64,000 nucleotides of DNA from Ardenticatenaceae bacterium (GTDB lineage: Bacteria > Chloroflexota > Anaerolineae > Promineifilales > Promineifilaceae), in contig JACKBS010000007.1 of NCBI GenBank assembly GCA_020634435.1, positions 248,001 to 312,000 on the forward strand. Direction: 5' to 3'. Positions 51,025 through 62,191 of this stretch are shown here, piece by piece. Both the position numbers and the translations under genes were made by a program. How positions within the stretch are numbered: position 1 is the first letter of the stretch; every line of letters starts with the position of its first letter. The notes beneath the pieces were generated by a model that saw only the letters and a list, made by a program, of their open reading frames with translations, did no database searches and was not told the DNA's origin.

Positions 51025-53406
51025 ATGAGTAAAAAATTCGAAAGTGTCTACGGCTACTTTTCCGAAGATGGAAAAGAGTACGTCATCAAGACGCCCAAAA
51101 CACCGCGTCCCTGGGGCAACATCATCAGCAACGGGGATTACAGCTTGCTGGTTTCGCAAAACGGCTCCGGCTACAGCTGGCGTGGCAACGCGGGGCAAAA
51201 CCGCCTCACTCGTTCATTCCAAGACCTCATCAAAGATAATTGGGGCAAGTATTTCTACATTCGCGACCGGCAAAGTGGAGAATATTGGTCCGCCACCTAC
51301 AAGCCAGTGATGCGGCCGTTTCAATCATTCTCGGTCACCCACGGCATCGGCTACTCCATCTTCCGCCAGCAAATCGAAGATATTGCCAGCGAACTCACCG
51401 TTTTTGTAGCCCCCAACGATCCCGTTGAGATTTTCCAACTGACGCTGACCAACCACAGCAGCCGACCGCGCGAACTGGACATAACCTCTTACGCCGAGTG
51501 GCTGCTGGGCTTTGCCCCGGATGAACACCGCGAATTTCACAAGCTGTTCATCGAAACCTTTGCCGATGTGCCCAACCGCACCGTTACCGCCCGCAAATGT
51601 CTGTGGGGTTTTGCCGACGACAAGGGACGCCACAACAACACCAGCTGGCCCTACACCGCCTTTATGGCCGTCAGCGAACCGCTGCTCTCGTTCGACTGCG
51701 ACAAGGAATCTTTCCTGGGTCTGTACAACAACGACGACAAGCCGGAGGCCATGGTGGATGAGCGGCTGGCAGCACGAAGCGGCCGTTTCACCGATGCCAT
51801 TGCCGCTTTACAGGTGGTGGTCAATCTTGAACCAGGAGCCAGCAAAACCATCGTCTTTACGCTGGGCATGGCTGAAGATGGGAAAGAGGATGTGGCGGAG
51901 TTGGTGGAAAGGTATACGGCCGTATCCCAATCCGCTCAAACCCTGCAAGATGTCCACAAATTTTGGTCTCGCTTCCTCGACGGCGAAAAAGTAGAAACGC
52001 CCGACGAAGCGCTCAACTTCATGACCAACACCTGGCTAAAATACCAGGCCATCTCCTGCCGCCTGTGGGGCAAATCGGCCCTGTACCAGGTCTCGGCGGG
52101 CTACGGCTACCGCGACCAGCTGCAAGACAGCCAGATTTTCCTGGTAGGCGAAACAGAATACGCCCGTAAGCAGCTTTTACTGCATGCCACCCAGCAGTTT
52201 ATCGAGGGGGATGTGCTGCATTGGTGGTTTACCATTCGCGGTGGCGGCCCCCGCACCAACTGCTCCGATGATTTACTCTGGCTGCCGTTCATTCTGGACG
52301 CCTACCTGCAAGAAACCAACGACTATTCGGTGCTAGATGAACAGGCCCCTTACCTGAACGGCCCCGCAGAATCGCTGTATGATCACTGCAAACGAGCCAT
52401 CGAGCGCTCTTTCTCCCGCTTTTCGCCGCGCGGCATTCCGTTAATGGGCGATCATGACTGGAACGATGGCCTAAGCGCCGTTGGCACCCTCCTCAAGGGC
52501 GAAAGCTTCTGGGTGGCGGAATTTCTCTACATGATTCTGGGTAGCTTTGCGCCGCTGGCTGAACAGCGCGGCGACACAACCTTTGCCCAGAAGTGCGAAG
52601 TGGTGCGCCACAGCCTCAAGAACGCCCTGAACTGCCACGGCTGGGATGGGGCCTGGTATCTGCAAGCCACCACCGATGATGGGCTGCTGCTCGGCGCGAA
52701 AGAGAATGAAGAGGGCAAAATCTTCCTCATGCCTAACGCCTGGGCCGTCATCAGCGGCACCGCTGATCCAGATCGCGCCAAAGTGGCGATGGATTCAGTC
52801 ACTGATTACCTGCTGAAGGATTACGGCACGCTGCTAAACTACCCGGCCTTCACTGAACCGCGACCGGATGTTGGGTACGTCACGCGCTATGCACCGGGTT
52901 TGCGAGAAAATGGCGGCGTTTACACCCATGCCGCAACCTGGGCCGTGTGGGCCTACGCGCTGGTAGACCAACCCGACCTGGCTTATGAAGCCTACCGCCG
53001 CATTTGCCCGCCCAACCGCAGCGCCGACATCGACACGTACAAAGCTGAACCGTACGTGACCCCAGGCAACATTGATGGCCCGCTTTCGGAATATTACGGC
53101 CGTGGCGGCTGGACCTGGTACACGGGCTCGGCGCAGTGGCTGCACCGCGTGGCCACCCACTGGATTTTAGGCATACGGCCGCAAGCTGAGGGTCTGCTAA
53201 TCGATCCATCTATTCCGGCTGAATGGCCCGGCTACCAGGTTACCCGGAAATTCCGCAATGCCGTGTACCAAATTAATGTGAAGAACCCCAACCATGTTAG
53301 CAAAGGAATTAAAACGATTACCGTAGACGGCAAGCCGCACGACGGGAACTTAATTCCTGATTTTCAAGATGAACAAACACATATCATTGAAGCATTAATG
53401 GGCTAA
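51025..53406 (+). CDS. GH94-type glycoside phosphorylase (cellobiose phosphorylase family)
   Basis: A 793-residue cytosolic enzyme that should split a beta-linked glucoside with phosphate to give a sugar 1-phosphate. The N-terminal beta-sandwich starts YGYFSEDGKEYVIKTPKTPR. The (alpha/alpha)6 barrel contains SAGYGYRDQLQDSQ and the general-acid segment MGDHDWNDGLSAVG (about 473-486), then GGWTWYTGSAQWLHRVATHW near the phosphate site. A C-terminal cap domain follows. There is no signal peptide. The exact linkage (cellobiose, laminaribiose, chitobiose or other) cannot be told. It is the first gene of a sugar-uptake cluster and has an operator upstream. Confidence 0.92.
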   Translation: MSKKFESVYGYFSEDGKEYVIKTPKTPRPWGNIISNGDYSLLVSQNGSGYSWRGNAGQNRLTRSFQDLIKDNWGKYFYIRDRQSGEYWSATYKPVMRPFQSFSVTHGIGYSIFRQQIEDIASELTVFVAPNDPVEIFQLTLTNHSSRPRELDITSYAEWLLGFAPDEHREFHKLFIETFADVPNRTVTARKCLWGFADDKGRHNNTSWPYTAFMAVSEPLLSFDCDKESFLGLYNNDDKPEAMVDERLAARSGRFTDAIAALQVVVNLEPGASKTIVFTLGMAEDGKEDVAELVERYTAVSQSAQTLQDVHKFWSRFLDGEKVETPDEALNFMTNTWLKYQAISCRLWGKSALYQVSAGYGYRDQLQDSQIFLVGETEYARKQLLLHATQQFIEGDVLHWWFTIRGGGPRTNCSDDLLWLPFILDAYLQETNDYSVLDEQAPYLNGPAESLYDHCKRAIERSFSRFSPRGIPLMGDHDWNDGLSAVGTLLKGESFWVAEFLYMILGSFAPLAEQRGDTTFAQKCEVVRHSLKNALNCHGWDGAWYLQATTDDGLLLGAKENEEGKIFLMPNAWAVISGTADPDRAKVAMDSVTDYLLKDYGTLLNYPAFTEPRPDVGYVTRYAPGLRENGGVYTHAATWAVWAYALVDQPDLAYEAYRRICPPNRSADIDTYKAEPYVTPGNIDGPLSEYYGRGGWTWYTGSAQWLHRVATHWILGIRPQAEGLLIDPSIPAEWPGYQVTRKFRNAVYQINVKNPNHVSKGIKTITVDGKPHDGNLIPDFQDEQTHIIEALMG

Positions 53407-53550
53407 AAAGGAGGTGGTTATTGTCGTAACAAACGTCTCAATCAATATCAACCCAATAGTTTTGGAGGCGGAGACGAGACAAAACAAGAAATTGTCTCCC
53501 CGCTCAAAAAAAGTTAGCACGAGTCCTATAAAAAACGAGGAGATCAAGAA

Positions 53551-55098
53551 ATGAAATACGTAACAAAACGATTTTTACTGCTAGTTTTGTTGATTGTTGC
53601 TCTGGCCGCTTGTGGCGGTAGTTCAACAGAAGAAACGACTGAAGAAACAACTTCAACCGATACCACAACCCAAGAAGAAGCAACCACCGACGAAGCTGAA
53701 GCCCCAGCCGAAGAAGAAATGGCTGCTGAAGAAACGCCAGCTGAGGAAATGGAAGCCGAAACGCCAGCAGAAGAAGCTGAAGCTCCAGCCGAAGAAGAAA
53801 TGGCTGCTGAAGAAACACCAGCTGAAGAAGCTTCAATGGAAGCTGTAACTCTGCGCTATGCCAACTGGAACCTGGGCACAGAAGAAGAGAACAACATTCA
53901 ACGGCAGATGGTGCAAGCCTACATGGATGCTCATCCCAATGTGACGATTGAGTTCGTAGACATGTCTGCTGAAGGTGGCTGGGACGCCGTTCTGACCTCT
54001 TACGCCGCTAAGGGTGAACTGCCGGACGTTTTCATGGCCAACAATGTGCCGCTGTATGTTGCCAACGACTGGCTGGCCGATCTGTCTGACCTCACCGCCA
54101 ACGATGCTGACTGGGCCAACGTACCTGCCGCTTTGAAGAACAGCGTAACCTACAATGGTCAGGTGCTCGGTTTGCCGGCAGCACAGTTTGTGATGGGTTA
54201 TTTTGTAAACAAAGACCTGTATGAAGCCGCCAACCTGGATGCTCCTGAATATGGCTTCACGGTAGAAGAGTTTGATGATGCTGTTACTTCCTTGAACAAC
54301 ATTCAGCAAGGCGTGTTGGGCCTGGACGAAATGGAATTTGTCATGGGTTGGTACGCCAACACTCAAGACCCGAACCTGAAATGGTTCAGCTTTGACGGCG
54401 AGAAAATGAACTACAACTCCACCGCCTTCAAAGATGCCGTTGCTGAAGCTGGCGCACTGAAAGAGTACACCTGGCAAGGTCTGAGCGAAGAGCAGCTGAC
54501 TAACTTCAACTCCACCGGTCCGTGGGAACTGTTCCTGAATCAAGAAGTGGGTATGCGCTGGGATGCTTCCTGGTCCGTACCGGGTTACGTAGAAAATGCC
54601 ACCTTCGATTGGGACTTCATCGGTATCCCCGGTGGGAACCAAGCGCTGGTTATGGACGTGATGGTTGTTTCTAAAACCACTGCCGACGTTGCCGCTGCTT
54701 ACGATTTTGCTCGCTGGATGACCTTCTCCACGGAAGCGTACGCCAAAGAAGCGGAATTGGCCGGAGCAATGGGTTCTGCCCCCAAGATGCCGGTTTCTGT
54801 TGACGAAGCGTCGCTGGCGCTGTATACAACGTTTGTTGACAAACCGGGTATTCAGGCCGCTCTGGACAATCTGGACAACAGCCTGGTTGAATCTCTGGCG
54901 AAAGTTATCCCTGGGTACATCAACGCCCGCTGGGAAGGCAAGCCGGGTATTGATGTTGGTGATGACCTGGACGTAAATATGTGGTTTATGTTCAACTTTG
55001 CCAATGACGGCCGTTACAAGTACGAAGACTACTCGGCCCAACTGGAAGAGTTTGCCAACCAAATCCTGGCCGACGCTGCTGCTGAACTGAACCAATAA
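53551..55098 (+). CDS. Lipoprotein sugar-binding protein of an ABC transporter
   Basis: A 515-residue family 1 solute-binding protein. The lipobox LIVALAACGGS puts the lipidated Cys at residue 21. A disordered linker of about 75 residues rich in E, A and T follows (repeated AEAPAEEEMAAEETPAEE). The binding domain (about 97-515) starts VTLRYANWNLGTEEENNIQR. The protein should sit on the outer face of the membrane and hand an oligosaccharide to the permeases encoded downstream. AACGAGGAGATCAAGA before the ATG is a strong ribosome-binding site. A long linker suggests that the domain must cross a thick cell wall or sheath. Confidence 0.9.
   Translation: MKYVTKRFLLLVLLIVALAACGGSSTEETTEETTSTDTTTQEEATTDEAEAPAEEEMAAEETPAEEMEAETPAEEAEAPAEEEMAAEETPAEEASMEAVTLRYANWNLGTEEENNIQRQMVQAYMDAHPNVTIEFVDMSAEGGWDAVLTSYAAKGELPDVFMANNVPLYVANDWLADLSDLTANDADWANVPAALKNSVTYNGQVLGLPAAQFVMGYFVNKDLYEAANLDAPEYGFTVEEFDDAVTSLNNIQQGVLGLDEMEFVMGWYANTQDPNLKWFSFDGEKMNYNSTAFKDAVAEAGALKEYTWQGLSEEQLTNFNSTGPWELFLNQEVGMRWDASWSVPGYVENATFDWDFIGIPGGNQALVMDVMVVSKTTADVAAAYDFARWMTFSTEAYAKEAELAGAMGSAPKMPVSVDEASLALYTTFVDKPGIQAALDNLDNSLVESLAKVIPGYINARWEGKPGIDVGDDLDVNMWFMFNFANDGRYKYEDYSAQLEEFANQILADAAAELNQ
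53695..53829 (+). repeat. Direct repeat in the lipoprotein linker
   Basis: Two copies of about 54 bp, each coding for AEAPAEEEMAAEETPAEE, are separated by a shorter MEAETPAEE unit. They can expand or shrink by slippage and so change linker length. Confidence 0.75.
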
Positions 55099-55107
55099 AC
55101 TTTTAGC

Positions 55108-55147
55108 GGGGAGTGGAAGGCGCTTCGTTTAGCGTCTTCCATTCCCC
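55108..55147 (+). promoter_or_regulatory. Intercistronic hairpin between the two binding-protein genes
   Basis: GGGGAGTGGAAGGCGC pairs with GCGTCTTCCATTCCCC through 16 positions with a few G-T pairs. There is no T run after it. Such hairpins protect the upstream mRNA end and allow the first binding protein to be made in excess. Confidence 0.6.
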
Positions 55148-55164
55148 ATCCCACACATTTCAAC

Positions 55165-58057
<2,893 letters not shown>

Positions 58058-58071
<14 letters not shown>

Positions 58072-59008
58072 CACTCTAATCAAACAAGAACAAGCACAGC
58101 CCCAGGAGAGCCGATTTAAGCGTTGGCTCTCAAAAGAAGGCAGCGCCTATGCCTTTTTGTCTGCCTATGGGCTGATGTTTACCATCTTCATCATCGTGCC
58201 CGTGCTGGTGGCTATCTTCCTATCCTTCACCTTCTTCGACACGATTCAGACGCCCAGCTTCATTGGGCTGAAGAACTACATCGCCCTGCTGACGGCCGAC
58301 GATATTTTTATGCGCTACGTGCTGCCCAACACGATCAAGTTTGCCGTGCTCGTGGGGCCGGGCGGTTATGTACTCTCGTTTATGCTGGCCTGGATGCTGG
58401 CCCAGCTGCCCAAGGTACCGCGCACCATTTTTGCCCTGATCTTGTACTCTCCCTCGATGACCACCGGCGTGGCCATGGCCGTGGTGTGGAAAACGTTGTT
58501 CAGCGGCGACCAGAACGGCTACCTGAACAGCTTCTTGCTGGGTCTGAACGCGATTCAGGAACCGATCCAGTGGCTGCAATCGCCCCAATATTTGATGACC
58601 ATCATGATTGTGGTGACGCTGTGGAGCAGCATGGGCGTGGGTTTCCTGGCGATGTTGGCGGGCATTTTGGAAATCAACCCAGAGCTGTACGAAGTGGGCA
58701 GTTTGGACGGCATTAGCAACCGCTTCCAGGAAATTATTCATATCACTATCCCGTCAATGAAGCCGCAGATGCTGTTTGGCGCGGTGATGGCCATTGTGGG
58801 CACGTTCCAGGCAGGGGCGATTGGCGTGACGCTATCGGGGGCAAACCCCACGCCGCAGTATGCCGGGCAGCTCATTGTGAACCATATTGAGGATTATGGC
58901 TTTTTGCGCTACGAGATGGGCTACGCAGCGGCCGTTTCTGTTGTGTTATTGTTGATGGTGCTCTTTTTCTCCAGAGTGGCCAACAGGTTATTTGTAAGCG
59001 ATGACTAG
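58058..59008 (+). CDS. Sugar ABC transporter permease, MalF/LacF type
   Basis: A 316-residue membrane protein with six helices. The cytoplasmic coupling loop (EAA motif) is YEVGSLDGISNRFQEIIHIT followed by IPSMKP (about residues 208-233). It overlaps the previous gene by 14 bases and the next by 8. It forms the channel together with the second permease. The ATP-binding subunit is not encoded in view; a shared MsmX-like ATPase elsewhere in the genome is the usual solution. Confidence 0.93.
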
Positions 59009-59927
59009 ATTAGTTCTCAGACGGAGCAACAAAAAAAGCAGCCGGTATTCTGGCATTCGCAACAGCCGGATTAACCCGCAGGGCTTCCACACCAGCCAGC
59101 TCAAGTTTTACCTGATCTTGCTGCCGCTGGCGGTTTTCATGCTGCTGCCCATCCTGTTTATCTTCTCACACGCCTTCAAACCAGCGGATGAGCTGTTTGC
59201 CTACCCGCCGCGCTTTTTTGTGATCAACCCCACGGTCAAAAACTTCACCGACCTGTTTTCCCGTTTTTCCAAGTCCGGCATTCCGGTGACGCGCTATTTG
59301 TTTAACAGCATTTTGATTACGGCCGTTACCGTTGCCGCTTCCGTGGTGGTGTCTACAACGGCCGCGTATGCCCTCTCTAAAAAGCGGTTCAAGCTCAAGA
59401 ACATCTTGTTTACCATCAACACCATCGCCCTGATGTTTGTCCCCATCGCCGTCACCATTCCGCGCTTTTTAATCATCGAGCGGCTAAACCTAATGGATAG
59501 CTTTTGGGTCCACATTCTGCCCGCCCTGGCGCTGCCAGTGGGGCTCTTTTTGCTCAAGCAGTTTATGGATGGCATTCCCAACGAGGTGGTGGAAGCGGCC
59601 CAGATTGACGGCGCGTCTGACGTGGCCATTTACTGGCGCATCATTCTGCCCATGATCAAACCGGCTATGGCCACCATTGCGATTTTGACCTTCCAGGCCA
59701 CCTGGAACAACGCCGACGTTTCCACACTTTACATCAATAGCGAAAGCTTAAAGACGTTTGCCTTTTACCTGACCACGCTGACCTCAACGACCACCGGAGC
59801 CAATGCGGTCGCTGGCCAGGGCATGGCCGCGGCGGCCACGCTGATCATGTTTTTGCCAAACCTGATTATTTTTATCCTGCTGCAAAGCCAGGTGATGAGC
59901 ACGATGTCACATTCGGGGTTGAAGTAG
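59001..59927 (+). CDS. Sugar ABC transporter permease, MalG/LacG type
   Basis: A 308-residue membrane protein with six helices and the coupling loop VEAAQIDGASDVAIYWRIIL followed by PMIKP (about residues 197-221). The N-terminus is longer and more basic than usual (RRSNKKSSRYSG). It is coupled to the first permease by an 8-base overlap. After the stop comes a 250-base gap with repeats. Confidence 0.93.
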   Translation: MTRLVLRRSNKKSSRYSGIRNSRINPQGFHTSQLKFYLILLPLAVFMLLPILFIFSHAFKPADELFAYPPRFFVINPTVKNFTDLFSRFSKSGIPVTRYLFNSILITAVTVAASVVVSTTAAYALSKKRFKLKNILFTINTIALMFVPIAVTIPRFLIIERLNLMDSFWVHILPALALPVGLFLLKQFMDGIPNEVVEAAQIDGASDVAIYWRIILPMIKPAMATIAILTFQATWNNADVSTLYINSESLKTFAFYLTTLTSTTTGANAVAGQGMAAAATLIMFLPNLIIFILLQSQVMSTMSHSGLK

Positions 59928-59964
59928 GGAAATAATTTGACAATGTTGGATTTCATTCATCCCT

Positions 59965-60087
59965 ATCGCCGAGGAATAAATTCCTCGGCAAATAAAAGAA
60001 GTACGCTAAAGCGCACTAGAAAAGCAGGGCGGCAGTCTGCTTCAGCAGACTTTCTTTCCCAGGCACCGAATTCATTCGGTGTCGTTC
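59965..60087. repeat. Composite hairpin repeat, copy B
   Basis: Three perfect hairpins in a row: GCCGAGGAA-TAAA-TTCCTCGGC (59968-59989), AGTCTGC-TTCA-GCAGACT (60034-60051) and CACCGAAT-TC-ATTCGGTG (60064-60081). GAAGTACGCTAAAGCGCACT lies between the first two. It corresponds to copy A at 48929-49157. Confidence 0.8.
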
Positions 60088-60108
60088 AGAGGTAGAGAAT
60101 TTGACATT

Positions 60109-60166
60109 TGGGCAATTGAATAAGCAACCACATGCTTACTCAGTTACCCAATTGCGAAATTAAGAG
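60109..60166. repeat. AATT-rich repeat upstream of the NHL/Yip1 gene
   Basis: GGGCAATTGAATAAGCAACC is mirrored by GCTTACTCAGTTACCCAATT, then GCGAAATTAAGAGAC. It is a diverged relative of the TAATTA repeats at 15943, 18508 and 39029. Confidence 0.55.
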
Positions 60167-60175
60167 ACAAAGCGC

Positions 60176-62191
60176 ATGAAAAAGATTGCTTTTCTCATCT
60201 TTATATTCGGAATTGTGTTGGTAACGGCCGTTCCTACCCATGCCGATTCCACCTCCCCCTATACCACCTGGGCCATTGGCCCGCGCGGCTACCTGGTGAT
60301 GACGCAGGATGCCTACACGCCCTACGACGAAATCGATCTGGACATCTCTGGGGCAGAGGACATGTTCATTACGGAAGATGGGGTGATTTATGTGGCGGAT
60401 ACGGGCAACGGCCGTATCGTCCAGCTCAATGCCAACTACGAAGTTGAAACCATCTACGGCGAAGAGGAACTTTCTGCCCCCTCTGGCCTGTTTGTGGATA
60501 ATGAAGGCACCATTTACGTGGCCGATTCGCGCCAGGACATGATTTATATTTTTGATGCAGCGGGCAACGTGGTGAACTCATTCGGCCGTCCCGATGAGCC
60601 GCTTTTTGGCCAGAACCGGCAATTCCTGCCCCGCAAAATTGCCGTGGATGCCCGCGAAAACCTGTACATCATCAGCGAAGGTTCGGTCAACGGCATTGTG
60701 CAGATGAACACCAACGGCGATTTCATCGGCTACTTTGGCGCCAACACCGCCACCATGTCGCTCAAAATGATTTTGCAGCGCATGTTCCTCACCGAGGAGC
60801 AGCTTGCCCAGTTCATCAAAAACGAGGCCGCCTCGCCGTCTAACCTCACCATTGATTACCAATCGCTGGTCTTTACCGTCACCGCTGGCACCAACGATTG
60901 GGAAAGCATCCGCCGCTACACCATCTCGGGCAAGAACATCTACCCGGAAATCTGGGGCTCGACCACCTTCCGCGACATTGACGTGAGCGAAGACGGCCTG
61001 GTGCTGGCCGTCGATGCCGATGGGTTCCTGGTGGAGTACGATCTCAACGGCACGATGCTGTTTGTGTTTGGGGCCAAAGATAATGGCAACCAGCGGCTGG
61101 GAACGTTGAAAAATCCAACGGCCGTTGAACGCAACGGTGAATTTATTTACGTGCTGGACAAAGACAAAAATGCCCTGGTGGTGTACGAAACCACCTCCTT
61201 TGCCCGCGAAGTCCACGAAGGGGTACGTCTGTATATCGACGGCTACTACCGCGAAGCCCAGCCCTATTTTGAGGACATGCTCAACCACAACGGCTCACTC
61301 ATCATGGCCTACCAGGGCATTGCCGATGCCCATTTTAAGGAGGGTGACTACCCCACAGCCCTGGCCAACTACCGCTACGCCGAAGACCGCAATGGTTACT
61401 CGCAGGCGTATTGGGAACTGCGCAACCAGGTGCTGCAACAATATTTGTCGCAGGTCTTTTTGGGGCTGATTGGCTTTTCGCTGGTATTCCAGGTCGGCAA
61501 ACGCGTCGAGCGCCGCTACCGCTGGTTTGATCCGCTCCGCAACTGGTTCCACAACCTCAAGCAGATCAAGCTAATTGATGATTTTGTCTTCATGTTCCGC
61601 TTCATCAAACAGCCCGCCGACAGCTTCTACTACATCAAAAAAGATTTGCGCGGCAGCCTGGGCTTTGCCATTTTAATTTATGTGGCGGTAGTCGTGATAC
61701 GCATTCTGACGCTGTATGTTACCGGGTTTGTGTTCAACCCGTACTCAGCCCTGTCCGACATTCGGGTGGAGAATGAGATTGCCATCACGTTGGGGCTGAT
61801 TTTCTTGTGGAATGCGGCCAATTACCTCATTTCCACCATCAGCGACGGTGAGGGGCGCGTGCGCGATGTAATCATTGGCACGGCCTACAGTCTCTTCCCC
61901 TACCTGCTCATTGCCCTGCCAGTGGCCCTCATCTCCAACGTGCTAACCCTCAACGAGATTTTCCTACACGACTTTACGCTGAATTTGATGTGGGCCTGGG
62001 TCGGCATCATGCTATTCATCATGGTGAAGGAGATTCACAACTACACGTTTTCGGAGACGGTGCGCAATGTGCTGCTGACGCTGTTTACGATGGGGCTGTT
62101 TGTCCTCACGGGCTACATCCTGTACGTGTTATTTACCCAACTGTTCGACTTCATCTCGGCAATTTCTCAGGAGTTAAGGTTACGTGGCTAA
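60176..62191 (+). CDS. NHL/TPR/Yip1 membrane protein of the sugar-uptake locus
   Basis: 671 residues in four parts. A signal peptide (1-23) comes first. A beta-propeller of NHL-like repeats (about 45-335; GVIYVADTGNGRIVQLN, GTIYVADSRQDMIYIFD) follows. A short TPR-like pair lies at about 345-400 (ALANYRYAEDRNGYSQAYWE). The membrane part (about 415-671) ends in a Yip1-type domain with about five helices (GRVRDVIIGTAYSLFPYLLI). The propeller should face outside. The gene overlaps the DUF5696 gene by 8 bases. I believe this pairing with ABC permeases and DUF5696 recurs in other bacteria, but its role is not established; sensing or scaffolding is a guess. Confidence 0.82.
   Translation: MKKIAFLIFIFGIVLVTAVPTHADSTSPYTTWAIGPRGYLVMTQDAYTPYDEIDLDISGAEDMFITEDGVIYVADTGNGRIVQLNANYEVETIYGEEELSAPSGLFVDNEGTIYVADSRQDMIYIFDAAGNVVNSFGRPDEPLFGQNRQFLPRKIAVDARENLYIISEGSVNGIVQMNTNGDFIGYFGANTATMSLKMILQRMFLTEEQLAQFIKNEAASPSNLTIDYQSLVFTVTAGTNDWESIRRYTISGKNIYPEIWGSTTFRDIDVSEDGLVLAVDADGFLVEYDLNGTMLFVFGAKDNGNQRLGTLKNPTAVERNGEFIYVLDKDKNALVVYETTSFAREVHEGVRLYIDGYYREAQPYFEDMLNHNGSLIMAYQGIADAHFKEGDYPTALANYRYAEDRNGYSQAYWELRNQVLQQYLSQVFLGLIGFSLVFQVGKRVERRYRWFDPLRNWFHNLKQIKLIDDFVFMFRFIKQPADSFYYIKKDLRGSLGFAILIYVAVVVIRILTLYVTGFVFNPYSALSDIRVENEIAITLGLIFLWNAANYLISTISDGEGRVRDVIIGTAYSLFPYLLIALPVALISNVLTLNEIFLHDFTLNLMWAWVGIMLFIMVKEIHNYTFSETVRNVLLTLFTMGLFVLTGYILYVLFTQLFDFISAISQELRLRG

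Noticed and set aside
53461..53510. Hairpin-like GCGGAGAC...GTCTCCCCGC before the lipoprotein gene as a terminator
   Set aside because: It is followed by A residues, not T, on the plus strand and is imperfect; at most it is leader structure.
53545..53850. Frameshift or misassembly in the E/A/T-rich linker of the binding protein
   Set aside because: The frame is continuous from the lipobox to the binding domain, and such linkers are common in lipoproteins.
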